A DNA stretch of 64,000 bases, taken from contig JANZZP010000041.1 of the NCBI GenBank assembly GCA_026419335.1, positions 1 through 64,000 of the forward strand, given 5' to 3'. Source of the DNA: Elusimicrobiales bacterium. GTDB lineage: Bacteria > Elusimicrobiota > Elusimicrobia > Elusimicrobiales > UBA9959. A program made the translations under genes and the position numbers. A model generated the notes under the pieces. That model was not told the DNA's origin. It worked only from the letters and a program-made list of their open reading frames with translations, and searched no databases. Positions 47,561 to 56,295 of the stretch are shown here, piece by piece. Position 1 is the stretch's first letter, and every line of letters begins with the position of its first letter.

Positions 47561-49576
47561 GTGAAATTTATTTTGTTAAGTATTTTTTTTATATTACAAA
47601 TTCAGAAATTATCAACACAAGATATAAACAAAATCTATGATGAAGGAATAAAAAGTTGGTTGGATGGACGGATTGATGATGCTATTGGAAATTTTGAATA
47701 TGTAGTACACACTTCAACAGATACAAATCAAGTTGTTCAAGCAGCTACTGACCTAATTGTCCTTCTTAATGAAAAGGGAGAAAATTCGACTGCAATAGCA
47801 TATGCAGATAAAATACTCGCTATAGATCATAATAACCCTTTTGTATTGCTTGAAAAATCATATTCGAAAATGCTTATAAATGATATGATCGGAGCCAAAA
47901 AAGAACTCAATGAATTACTCGCAACTACTTCTGACATAGATAAAATTTATACTTCAAAGTTTTTTAAAGCAATAGTTGAAGCACATATTTCAGGATTTGA
48001 AAATGCTTCAAAGGAAATTGAATCAGTATATAGAAATTATCATCCCTTGCTAGCTCCCTCCGCATATCTTATGGCTGAGTATATTAAACCTTTTAAAAAA
48101 ATGGCTTCTGTAAATTTTCTTAAAGATTCATTAATTTATGATTCAAAAAACATTCAAGCTTTAATAGATTTAGCAAATATATATGAGGAAACTAAGTATT
48201 ACACTCAAAGTTGGCAAGCTTATTTTACTCTTAGAGAAATAGAAGGTAAAGACTCCTATGCATACTTTAAAAGTGAAAAATTAATCAAAAAAATAAACAA
48301 AAATCCAGATAATATCTTTTTATGGTCAAGATTAGGTTGGCCAGTTCATGAAAATCCGCTAATTCATAAAGAATCTCAAAACATAAGAATAGCACTATAT
48401 TCTGATAAACTGGCAAACCAACCACCAATTGTCTCTTTTTATATAATATCAAATACTGATTTTGAAATAACTGAACCTACTCCACAAAAAAAATTCAATG
48501 GCAAAAGAAATATGCAGTATGGTGTATTTTATAATCTAATAAACAAACAAATTGAAATTAGAGATAATTATTCAACCACCATTTATGCAACAAGGAAAAA
48601 CATAGAAATAAAACCATTAAATCCAGGGGGAGTTATCTTAATAAAATCACCAACTTTTAAAGATGACGTAATTGGTATTAACAGAGGAGATAAAGAAGTT
48701 TCAGGCAAACTTTTAGTTAAACTTTCTACTGATGGTATGAGAATAATAAATTATACTTATATTGAACATATTTTACCTTCTATAGTTCAAACAACAGAAG
48801 GTCCTAAAGATGATGATAGAGCATTAAAAGCTCTTACAATAACAATAAGAACAATGTTACACAGAAAAATTAATCCTAATAATAATTATGACATTACAGA
48901 TCAAGAAGAAAAACTTGAATTCAAAGGTATCCAATTTGAAAAAGAAAAAACAGTGTTAGCTGCGACTGAGACTAAGGATATTTTAATTAAAAAAGGACAA
49001 GAACTTTATCCTGCAAATTATGTTATTAACACAGCAAATATAGTAAATGCAATACCACAAACACAGACATTATTTCCAAAAAAATTAAGTCCATCATCTT
49101 TAAAAAATTGGTTAATGTTCGATTTTATGAAAAACTCTCATTATTCTACACCACTGAATGTGGTTGATATATCAAATATCAGTTGGTTTTTAATTTTAAA
49201 ACCATATTGGATTGAAGAAAGAGTAAACACAAAATATAAAGTTGGAAAGATAAAAAATATTATTATATTGAAACGAGATGAAATCGGAAGAGTTTTATCC
49301 ATTAAAATAGAAGGTACTGCTAATGATGTCATAATAGAAGGAGAAAAAGAAATAAATAAAATCCTTGCAGCAGGCACTCTCAGATCAAATCTCTTTATCA
49401 TTTTTCAAATTAAAAAAGGAAAAAATCCAATTTATTTCATACTAAAAGGAATAGGGACAGGAAATTTTTCTGGTTTGTGTATATATGGATCTGACTATTT
49501 AGCCAAAAATATGGATTTTAATCACATACAAATACTTAAATACTATTTCCCAAATGGAATGCTAACAATAAAATGA
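47561..49576 (+). CDS. Exported TPR protein with degenerate SpoIID-like domain
   Basis: The protein has 671 residues if translation starts at GTG 47561, supported by GAGG at 47552-47555; a GTG at 47555 would add two residues but overlaps that site. A signal peptide (about 1-19) is followed by TPR-type helices to about residue 250 (GIKSWLDGRIDDAIGNFEYV). From about 370 on the order of SpoIID blocks can be followed: YIEHILPSIV, ALKALTITIRTMLH and the end GIGTGNFSGLCIYGSDYLAK, parallel to GRGWGHGVGLCQDGARKMA in the other SpoIID protein here. Most catalytic-site residues are changed, so it may be non-enzymatic. It lies 12 bp after a tRNA gene. Confidence 0.7.
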   Translation: MKFILLSIFFILQIQKLSTQDINKIYDEGIKSWLDGRIDDAIGNFEYVVHTSTDTNQVVQAATDLIVLLNEKGENSTAIAYADKILAIDHNNPFVLLEKSYSKMLINDMIGAKKELNELLATTSDIDKIYTSKFFKAIVEAHISGFENASKEIESVYRNYHPLLAPSAYLMAEYIKPFKKMASVNFLKDSLIYDSKNIQALIDLANIYEETKYYTQSWQAYFTLREIEGKDSYAYFKSEKLIKKINKNPDNIFLWSRLGWPVHENPLIHKESQNIRIALYSDKLANQPPIVSFYIISNTDFEITEPTPQKKFNGKRNMQYGVFYNLINKQIEIRDNYSTTIYATRKNIEIKPLNPGGVILIKSPTFKDDVIGINRGDKEVSGKLLVKLSTDGMRIINYTYIEHILPSIVQTTEGPKDDDRALKALTITIRTMLHRKINPNNNYDITDQEEKLEFKGIQFEKEKTVLAATETKDILIKKGQELYPANYVINTANIVNAIPQTQTLFPKKLSPSSLKNWLMFDFMKNSHYSTPLNVVDISNISWFLILKPYWIEERVNTKYKVGKIKNIIILKRDEIGRVLSIKIEGTANDVIIEGEKEINKILAAGTLRSNLFIIFQIKKGKNPIYFILKGIGTGNFSGLCIYGSDYLAKNMDFNHIQILKYYFPNGMLTIK

Positions 49577-50736
49577 ATAAAATAAAAGTCATTCACATAA
49601 TCACTAAATTAGAACTCGGGGGGGCTCAACAAAATACTCTTTATACTGTTACTAATCTTTCAAAAGAAAAATTTGATGTTAAGTTGATATCTGGAATCGG
49701 AGGAATGCTTGATAAAGAAGCCGTCACATTGATTGAACAAAATATAATTTTTATTAAAGATCTTATTAGAGAAATATCGCCAATTTCAGATTTTAGAGCA
49801 CTAATATCACTATTTAAAATATTAAGAAAAGAAAAACCACAAATTATACATACTCATTCATCTAAAGCTGGAATTTTAGCTAGAATAGCAGGTTTTTTAG
49901 CTGGTATAAAAATAATAATACATACATATCATGGATTTGGCTTTCATGACTATCAAAATTCTTTCTTGAGAAAATTTTATATATTTCTTGAAAAAATTAC
50001 ATCTTTATTTTCAGATGCATTAATATTTGTTTCAAAAGCCAATATGGAAACTGCTAAAAAGTATTCAATAGGGAAAAAAGACAAATATTATCTAATAAGA
50101 AGTGGGATAAAGCTATCAGATTTTTCAGTAGAAAAAAATAGGGAATTTGCAAAAACCATTTTTCCAGATTTAAATGATAATTCAAAAATAATTATTACAG
50201 TTTCTAATCTAAAACCACAAAAAAATCCAATGGACTTTTTTAAAATAGCAGAAGAGGTACTAAAAGAATTTACTAATGTTTATTTCATATATATTGGCGG
50301 TGGAACTCAAGAAACAGAAAAGTATTACAAACAAATAATAATAGATAAAAAAATTGATAAAAGATGTGTAATAACAGGATGGTTAAGAAACACGAATATA
50401 ACTTATAGTTCCGCTGATATTTTTATATTAACTTCGCTATGGGAAGGACTTCCACGAAGCCTTGTTGAAGCGATGGCAAGTGGTTTGATACCAGTTTGTT
50501 ATAATACAGATGGAGTAAGAGATTTAATTAAAAACAATATTAATGGATTTATAATAGAGAAGTTTAACTGGATGGAATTAGCAAATGTAATTAAAAAACT
50601 CATTAGTGATTCAAATCTATATCAAAAAATAAAGTCTAATTTAATACAAACAGATTTAAGCGAATTTGATATAGATTTTATGGTAAAACAACAAGAAAAA
50701 CTTTACTTTGATTTAATAAAATATAAAGAGATATGA
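49573..50736 (+). CDS. Glycosyltransferase family 4
   Basis: The protein has 387 residues with a GT-B fold. The N-terminus has IHIITKLELGGAQQNT, the middle IIHTHSSKAGILARIAG and TYHGFGFHDY, and the donor half LTSLWEGLPRSLVEAMASG with the EX7E pattern. The family uses nucleotide sugars to build surface polysaccharides; this one resembles the EpsD-like group. Its start overlaps the TPR/SpoIID gene by 4 bp and it is followed by a GT2 enzyme, also with 4 bp overlap. The sugar is unknown. Confidence 0.92.
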   Translation: MNKIKVIHIITKLELGGAQQNTLYTVTNLSKEKFDVKLISGIGGMLDKEAVTLIEQNIIFIKDLIREISPISDFRALISLFKILRKEKPQIIHTHSSKAGILARIAGFLAGIKIIIHTYHGFGFHDYQNSFLRKFYIFLEKITSLFSDALIFVSKANMETAKKYSIGKKDKYYLIRSGIKLSDFSVEKNREFAKTIFPDLNDNSKIIITVSNLKPQKNPMDFFKIAEEVLKEFTNVYFIYIGGGTQETEKYYKQIIIDKKIDKRCVITGWLRNTNITYSSADIFILTSLWEGLPRSLVEAMASGLIPVCYNTDGVRDLIKNNINGFIIEKFNWMELANVIKKLISDSNLYQKIKSNLIQTDLSEFDIDFMVKQQEKLYFDLIKYKEI

Positions 50737-51680
50737 TAACAGATAAAATATCGATAATTGTACCGCTTTATAATGAAGAAAAAAATATTGAAGAGTTATA
50801 CAACGAAATAAAGGAAAATGTCAAAAATTTTGAACTTATTTTTGTGGATGATGGAAGTAATGATAAAACATGGGATGTTATTAAAAGTATTGCTTTAAAA
50901 GATTTTAGAATAAAGGCGATAAGATTAACTAGAAATTTTGGTCAAACACAAGCTTTGAAGGCAGGAATAAAAGAGGCTACTTCATCAATAATAATCACAA
51001 TGGATGGGGACCTTCAAAATGATCCAAAAGATATTCCTATGATAATTAACAAAATATATGAAGGGTATGATTTAGTTAGTGGATGGAGAAAAAAAAGAAA
51101 AGACAGTTTTTTAACTAGAACACTTCCTTCAAAGATGGCTAACGTAATTATTTCATTAATAACCGGCGTAAAATTAAATGATTATGGTTGTACACTTAAA
51201 GCTTATAGAAAAGAATACATTGAAAAAATTGATCTTTATGGAGAAATGCATAGATTTATCCCAGCATTATGTTCATATCTGGGAGCTAAAATAACTGAAG
51301 TTGAAGTTAATCACAGAGTAAGAAAATATGGAAAATCTAAGTATGGATTTAAAAGGACATTCAAAGTAATATTTGACTTGCTTATGGTTAAATTCTTTGG
51401 AGGCATGATAAATAAACCAATATATTTATTTGGTTCTGTTTCAGTAATACTTTTTGTAATTTCCATTATATTTTTTTTGATTACACTATATAATAAATGG
51501 TATAATCATATTTTTGTGAAGGATCAACCGCTTTTTTTAGTAGGTATATTTATGTTGCTTGTAAGTGTTCAAATGGCGCTAATAGGAATAATAGCAGAAA
51601 TACTTACAAGAATATACTATAAAGATAGAGTGGAATATATTGTAAAGGAAAAAATATATGATAAAAAACAAATGTATTGA
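50733..51680 (+). CDS. Glycosyltransferase family 2 with C-terminal membrane helices (DPM1/GtrB-like)
   Basis: The protein has 315 residues. The GT-A domain starts ISIIVPLYNEEKNIEELY, with FVDDGSNDKTW and the metal-binding ITMDGDLQNDP. Two C-terminal hydrophobic segments (about 230-255 and 268-292) are typical of polyprenyl-phosphate glycosyltransferases such as GtrB and ArnC. It probably charges undecaprenyl phosphate with a sugar for later use outside the membrane. It overlaps the yceD-like gene by 23 bp. Confidence 0.93.
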   Translation: MITDKISIIVPLYNEEKNIEELYNEIKENVKNFELIFVDDGSNDKTWDVIKSIALKDFRIKAIRLTRNFGQTQALKAGIKEATSSIIITMDGDLQNDPKDIPMIINKIYEGYDLVSGWRKKRKDSFLTRTLPSKMANVIISLITGVKLNDYGCTLKAYRKEYIEKIDLYGEMHRFIPALCSYLGAKITEVEVNHRVRKYGKSKYGFKRTFKVIFDLLMVKFFGGMINKPIYLFGSVSVILFVISIIFFLITLYNKWYNHIFVKDQPLFLVGIFMLLVSVQMALIGIIAEILTRIYYKDRVEYIVKEKIYDKKQMY

Positions 51681-52032
51681 ATTCAATCTCAGTGATATAA
51701 AAAAATCGAAAATATTTGAATATACAACAATAATACAACATAATTGGTTTGAGGATTGCGAAACAGAATTTTATAAAATTCTATCAGCCAATAGTTATTT
51801 TAAATTTGAAACTAAAAATTCATCTATATTAGTAACAATTAAATTCTCTTTTACTGTAGAACATATTTGTTCTAGATGTGGTGAAAGTTTTAAGGAATTT
51901 ATGAATGAAGATATGTATGAAATCTATGAACAAAATCAAATAATAGACCTATTTCCACTGCTTAGAGAATCTGTAATATTAAATCAACCTATAAAAATAC
52001 TTTGTAATAAATGTAAAAAAGTAAAGGAGTAA
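51658..52032 (+). CDS. yceD: YceD/DUF177 family protein
   Basis: The protein has 124 residues. Although diverged at the N-terminus, the C-terminal half has the DUF177 pattern: CSRCGESFKEFM, a Tyr/Glu/Asp-rich stretch, LLRESVILNQPIKILC and CKKVKE. YceD is needed for 23S rRNA accumulation in E. coli and is almost always encoded just before rpmF, as here (4 bp gap). It overlaps the GT2 gene. Confidence 0.85.
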   Translation: MIKNKCIEFNLSDIKKSKIFEYTTIIQHNWFEDCETEFYKILSANSYFKFETKNSSILVTIKFSFTVEHICSRCGESFKEFMNEDMYEIYEQNQIIDLFPLLRESVILNQPIKILCNKCKKVKE

Positions 52033-52036
52033 GCAT

Positions 52037-52240
52037 ATGCCTAATCCCAAAAGAAAACATACCAGATCCAGAAGAGACAAGAGACGATATCAAGCTTGGA
52101 AACTTGATATTACAAACTTATCAGTGTGTCCAAATTGTGGAGCACTTAAAAAGTCACATATGGTTTGTCCATCATGTGGATATTATAAGGGCAAATTAAT
52201 AATAGCTAAAAAAGATAAAAAAGAAAAAAAAGAAAAATAA
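52037..52240 (+). CDS. rpmF: 50S ribosomal protein L32
   Basis: The protein has 67 residues: MPNPKRKHTRSRRDKRR start, then a zinc ribbon (CPNCGALKKSHMVCPSCGYY), then a Lys-rich tail slightly longer than usual. An AAGGAG site precedes the ATG. It begins the yceD-rpmF-plsX-fab cluster. Confidence 0.98.
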   Translation: MPNPKRKHTRSRRDKRRYQAWKLDITNLSVCPNCGALKKSHMVCPSCGYYKGKLIIAKKDKKEKKEK

Positions 52241-52252
52241 TATTAAATAAAA

Positions 52253-53284
52253 ATGAAGATAGCAATTGATGCTCACGGTGGAGATTTTGGAATATCTCCA
52301 AATGTAAAAGCTGCTATTAAAGCAATCTCCCAATTAAACTGTGAAATAATATTAGTTGGTAGAGAAGATGAAATAAAAAAAGAATTTAAAATTAATGGAT
52401 ACAACTTCATTCCACAAGGTATAAAGATATTTAACACATCGCAGATAATAGAAATGGGAAAAGAACCAGTAGAAGAATGTAAAAATAAACCAAATTCTTC
52501 TATGGTGGTTGGATGTGAGCTTGTAGCCGAAAAAAATGCAGACGCATTTATATCTGCAGGAAATTCTGGCGCAGTTATGGTTGCTTCGCTACTTAAAATA
52601 GGAAGAATAAAAGGAATATCGCGTCCAGCTATTGCTGTATTATTCCCAACACGTAACGGAACAACTCTAATATTAGATGCTGGTGCTAACACTGAGGTAA
52701 AACCATTTAATTTAGTTCAATTTGCTATTATGGGAACTGTTTTTTTTAAAAATGTTATAGGAAAACAAAATCCAACAGTAGGTATACTTTCAATAGGAGA
52801 AGAGGAAACAAAAGGAAACTCTCTTGTATTAGAATCTATACCCTTACTTAAAAACACAAAACATATAAACTTTTTAGGTCCTGTAGAAGGAAGAGACATT
52901 CCTGATGGAAAAACAGATATAGTAGTATGTGATGGTTTTGTAGGTAATATAGTGTTAAAACTTTCTGAGGGTATAGCAAAATTTGTAAAAGATTTTTTTA
53001 TCTCAGAAATTTCTAAAAGCATAAAAGCCAAAATAGGAGCTTTACTGTTAAAAAATATATTTAAAAAATTTAAAGACAAAACAGATCCACAAAAAATTGG
53101 TGGCGCTTTGCTTTTAGGTGTTGATGGAGTTGTTATTATATGCCATGGTAATTCTAATGAACATGCTATATTTAACGCAATAAGAACAGCTAAGGAAGCT
53201 ATAGAAAATAAGATAATTGAAAAAACAAAGTCAGATATAGAAGATATCCTTGAAAAAACACAAATAACAACGGAGGATAAATAA
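52253..53284 (+). CDS. plsX: Phosphate acyltransferase PlsX
   Basis: The protein has 343 residues. Motifs are IAIDAHGGDFG at the start, ISAGNSGAVMVASLL, LDAGANTEVKP, LSIGEEETKGN and DGFVGNIVLKLSEG. PlsX converts acyl-ACP to acyl phosphate for glycerolipid synthesis. It follows rpmF by 12 bp and precedes fabG by 2 bp. Confidence 0.97.
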   Translation: MKIAIDAHGGDFGISPNVKAAIKAISQLNCEIILVGREDEIKKEFKINGYNFIPQGIKIFNTSQIIEMGKEPVEECKNKPNSSMVVGCELVAEKNADAFISAGNSGAVMVASLLKIGRIKGISRPAIAVLFPTRNGTTLILDAGANTEVKPFNLVQFAIMGTVFFKNVIGKQNPTVGILSIGEEETKGNSLVLESIPLLKNTKHINFLGPVEGRDIPDGKTDIVVCDGFVGNIVLKLSEGIAKFVKDFFISEISKSIKAKIGALLLKNIFKKFKDKTDPQKIGGALLLGVDGVVIICHGNSNEHAIFNAIRTAKEAIENKIIEKTKSDIEDILEKTQITTEDK

Positions 53285-53286
53285 AA

Positions 53287-54030
53287 ATGTTTTCTTTTAA
53301 AGGCAAAACTGCTCTTATAACAGGAGCTGCAGATGGTATAGGTAAAAAAATAGCTGAAGTTTTTGCAAAAGAAGGAATTGATATTGTCTTAATGGATTTA
53401 AATCCGAATATAAAAGCAGTATCAGAAGAAATTTCTTCTCAAACTAACTCTAAAATTATTTATTCTATTGGTGATGTTTCTAATGAAGAAGATTGTATAA
53501 ATACTATAAAACTTGTAATTCAAAATTTTAACAAAATAGATATTTTAGTAAACAATGCTGGTATAACTAAAGATAATCTCGCTATAAAAATGAATAATTT
53601 AGATTTTTCAAAAGTCATAGATGTAAATCTTAAAGGTCCATTTTTTCTTTCAAAACATGCATTTATCTATATGTCTAAAAACAGATGGGGAAGAATAATA
53701 AATATATCATCCATCGTAGGACTCACAGGACAAGCTGGTCAAGCAAACTATTCTGCATCTAAGGCAGGACTTATAGGACTTACCAAATCTTTAGCAAGAG
53801 AATTCGCAAAAAGAAATATAACAGTAAATGCTGTTGCTCCTGGATTTATAAAAACTACTATGACTGATAAACTTGATGATAAAATAAAGTTGAAAATAAT
53901 AGAACAAATACCCCTTGAAAGATTTGGAAATACAGATGATGTAGCATATACAGTTTTATTTTTAGCTAGTGAAGAAGCATCTTATATAACAGGTCAAATA
54001 ATATCAGTTAATGGCGGATTGTATATGTAA
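53287..54030 (+). CDS. fabG: 3-oxoacyl-ACP reductase FabG
   Basis: The protein has 247 residues, a short-chain dehydrogenase with TGAADGIGKKIAEVF for NADPH, LVNNAGITKDNL, the catalytic Ser-Tyr-Lys in ISSIVGLTG and ANYSASKAG, and the C-terminal SYITGQIISVNGG. It reduces 3-oxoacyl-ACP in fatty acid elongation. A GGAGG site lies in the end of plsX. fabD and fabF are not in the window. Confidence 0.95.
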   Translation: MFSFKGKTALITGAADGIGKKIAEVFAKEGIDIVLMDLNPNIKAVSEEISSQTNSKIIYSIGDVSNEEDCINTIKLVIQNFNKIDILVNNAGITKDNLAIKMNNLDFSKVIDVNLKGPFFLSKHAFIYMSKNRWGRIINISSIVGLTGQAGQANYSASKAGLIGLTKSLAREFAKRNITVNAVAPGFIKTTMTDKLDDKIKLKIIEQIPLERFGNTDDVAYTVLFLASEEASYITGQIISVNGGLYM

Positions 54031-54039
54031 TTTTTTTTG

Positions 54040-54045
54040 TATAAT
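54040..54045 (+). promoter_or_regulatory. Candidate -10 box for acpP
   Basis: TATAAT follows a T-run just after fabG. A start near 54052 would give a leader of about 27 nt with the strong AAGGAGG of acpP. A separate promoter suits the high demand for ACP. The T-run could also end some fabG transcripts. Confidence 0.45.
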
Positions 54046-54079
54046 ATTAATTTATAAAAAATAATAAGGAGGAATTAAA

Positions 54080-54334
54080 ATGGCAATGACAAGAGAAGCA
54101 ATATTTGAAGAGGTCAAGAAGCTTATAGCAGACTCCATGAGAGTGGAAGTCAGCGACATAAAAGAGGAATCCAAATTTATAGATGATTTAGGAGCAGATT
54201 CTCTTGATATTGTTGAACTCGTAATGGCAATGGAATCTAAATTTGATATAGAAATACCAGATGATGATGCTCAAAAAATAAGAACTGTTGGAGAAGCGGT
54301 TGATTATTTAAATAACCGCTTAAATTCCAAATAA
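54080..54334 (+). CDS. acpP: Acyl carrier protein
   Basis: The protein has 84 residues. The phosphopantetheine Ser is in [18 protein letters not shown], and the helix III segment is [16 protein letters not shown]. It carries growing acyl chains. The strong AAGGAGG and its own promoter-like box indicate high expression. It sits between fabG and rnc, a widely conserved order. Confidence 0.98.
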   Translation: MAMTREAIFEEVKKLIADSMRVEVSDIKEESKFIDDLGADSLDIVELVMAMESKFDIEIPDDDAQKIRTVGEAVDYLNNRLNSK

Positions 54335-54336
54335 TA

Positions 54337-55017
54337 ATGTTTTCTGATATATCAGAACTCGAAAGAAAAATTAAATACAATTTTAAAAACATAAAGATTC
54401 TCGATAAAGCATTAACTCATAAATCCTACTCTTCTGAAAGGAAATTATCATATAGTAACGAAAGGTTAGAATTCCTTGGAGATAGTGTAATTAGTCTTAT
54501 TGTTGTAGAATATTTAATAAATAAATTTCCAACAAAAAATGAAGGGTATCTATCAAGAATAAAATCACATATAGTATCAACTAAAAACTTATTTAAATGG
54601 GCAAAAACATTATCTCTAGAAAAATATATAAAACTCTCTCTTGCTGAAATAAAAAGCGGTGGAAGGGAGAAAATACAATTAATATCTAATGCGTTGGAAG
54701 CATTAATAGGAGCAGTCTATTTAGATGGTGGACTTGAACAAGCAAAAAAAATTGTTTACAATTTTTTAGAATCTGAAAAAGAAATTTCATTTGAAGACTA
54801 TAAATCAACTCTGCAAGAATTTTGTCAAAAAAAATTTAAATTAATACCAAAATATCATCTTATTTTGCAGGAAGGTCCAGAACATAAAAAAATTTTTACA
54901 GTTTCAGTTAGTATAAAAGACAAAGTTTTAGCTCAAGGGACTGGGTACAACAAAAAAGAAGCCGAAAACAATGCTGCTAAAAATGCATTGAATAGTATAA
55001 AGGAGGTTATATTATGA
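54337..55017 (+). CDS. rnc: Ribonuclease III
   Basis: The protein has 226 residues. The catalytic signature is ERLEFLGDSVISLIV, with ALEALIGAVYLDGG in the second metal-binding region, and a C-terminal double-strand RNA-binding domain from about 155 (STLQEFCQKKF to KKEAENNAAKNAL). It processes rRNA and mRNA. It starts 2 bp after acpP and overlaps the dehydrogenase gene by 4 bp. Confidence 0.97.
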   Translation: MFSDISELERKIKYNFKNIKILDKALTHKSYSSERKLSYSNERLEFLGDSVISLIVVEYLINKFPTKNEGYLSRIKSHIVSTKNLFKWAKTLSLEKYIKLSLAEIKSGGREKIQLISNALEALIGAVYLDGGLEQAKKIVYNFLESEKEISFEDYKSTLQEFCQKKFKLIPKYHLILQEGPEHKKIFTVSVSIKDKVLAQGTGYNKKEAENNAAKNALNSIKEVIL

Positions 55018-56222
55018 GTCATTCAGAAATTGTTACAGAAATAAAAAGACTTTCAAAAGAATTCGCAAATAATATACTTAAACCTTTATCTCAAGAATAT
55101 GATGAAAAAGAAGAATTTCCAATTTTTTTAAAGGATGAATTTAAAAACGCTGGTTTTTTTTCAATACCCTATCCAGAAGAATATGGTGGTATAAACGGTG
55201 GTATAACAGGTTTGTGTTATGCTATTGAAGAGCTATCAAAAGTTGATGGTTCTCTTGCTTTACTTCCTGCAACATCTGCTCTTGGAGCAATTCCATTAAT
55301 TTTATTCGCAAATGATAATCAAAGAAATGAACTTTTTTCAGATTTATCTTCAGGTAAAAAAATTGCAGCTTTTGCACTAACAGAACCTCAAGCAGGTTCA
55401 GACGCAACAGCTATAACAACATCTGCTCAAAAAAATGGTGAATATTACATTATAAATGGAATGAAACATTTTTGTTCTTCTGGGGGAATATCAGATATTT
55501 ATGTTGTTTTTGCTAAAACATCACCTGAAAAAGGAGCAAGAGGTATAAGTTGCTTTTATGTTGAAAAAGATACTCCTGGTTTCAAAATCGGCAAAAAAGA
55601 AAAAAAACTAGGGATAAAATCAAACCCAACAACGGAACTATATTTTGAAAATGTTAAAGTTCATCAAAAAAACATGATTGGTTTGCAAAACTATGGACTT
55701 TTCATATTACAAGAAACTTTTGATTTTTCAAGACCAGGAGTAGCTGCTCAAGCAATAGGAATAGCTGAAGGCGCATTATCTTTAACAATAAAATATTTAA
55801 AAGAAAGAAAACAATTTGAGCAACCAATAATAACATTTCAATCTGTTTCCCATAAAATTGCAGAAATGTCAACAAAATTAGAAGCAGCAAAAAGATTTTT
55901 ATATTCTATTACTTGTGAAATGGATGAAGTATTTATGCCTGCATTTAAAAATGCAATCACTAATAAAACAACAGTGAGAGATGAAATTAAGAAAATATCT
56001 AACAAAAGATGGACAAAACTTTCTGCTATGATAAAATTATTTGCTTCTGATACAGCTTTTGAAATAACACAAGAATGTATTAATTTATGTGGTGGGATAG
56101 GATATATGAGAGATTTTGGATTAGAAAAATACATGAGAGATGCTAAAGTCACTCAAATTTATGAAGGAGCAAATAATATTCAAAAAAATGAAATAGCATC
56201 TTCAATCATAAGAGAATTTTAA
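55014..56222 (+). CDS. Acyl-CoA dehydrogenase
   Basis: The protein has 402 residues, slightly over the usual 380. Family marks are FALTEPQAGSDA, IPYPEEYGGING, RKQFEQPIITFQ and the catalytic Glu in QIYEGANNIQKNE. An additional Lys/Asn/Thr-rich segment near residues 300-330 (AFKNAITNKTTVRDEIKK) accounts for the extra length. The enzyme oxidises an acyl-CoA with FAD and passes electrons to ETF; no ETF genes are in the window. It overlaps rnc by 4 bp and has a GGAGG site, so it is part of the fatty-acid cluster. The substrate is unknown. Confidence 0.95.
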   Translation: MSHSEIVTEIKRLSKEFANNILKPLSQEYDEKEEFPIFLKDEFKNAGFFSIPYPEEYGGINGGITGLCYAIEELSKVDGSLALLPATSALGAIPLILFANDNQRNELFSDLSSGKKIAAFALTEPQAGSDATAITTSAQKNGEYYIINGMKHFCSSGGISDIYVVFAKTSPEKGARGISCFYVEKDTPGFKIGKKEKKLGIKSNPTTELYFENVKVHQKNMIGLQNYGLFILQETFDFSRPGVAAQAIGIAEGALSLTIKYLKERKQFEQPIITFQSVSHKIAEMSTKLEAAKRFLYSITCEMDEVFMPAFKNAITNKTTVRDEIKKISNKRWTKLSAMIKLFASDTAFEITQECINLCGGIGYMRDFGLEKYMRDAKVTQIYEGANNIQKNEIASSIIREF

Positions 56223-56239
56223 TGATTTTTATAACCATC

Positions 56240-56270
56240 TATGCTAAAAAATCAAAGAACTTCAATTTTT
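56240..56270 (+). terminator. Weak terminator-like A-run/T-run pair
   Basis: After the dehydrogenase stop, an A-run and a following T-run of seven flank an imperfect stem. It may end the fatty-acid operon. The pairing is poor and AT-only. Confidence 0.2.
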
Positions 56271-56295
56271 TTGTATAGCTTTATCTTAAACTTAT

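Noticed and set aside
52273..53079. Two minus-strand frames opposite plsX
   Set aside because: plsX is a full, conserved gene on the plus strand; the antisense frames have no family features.
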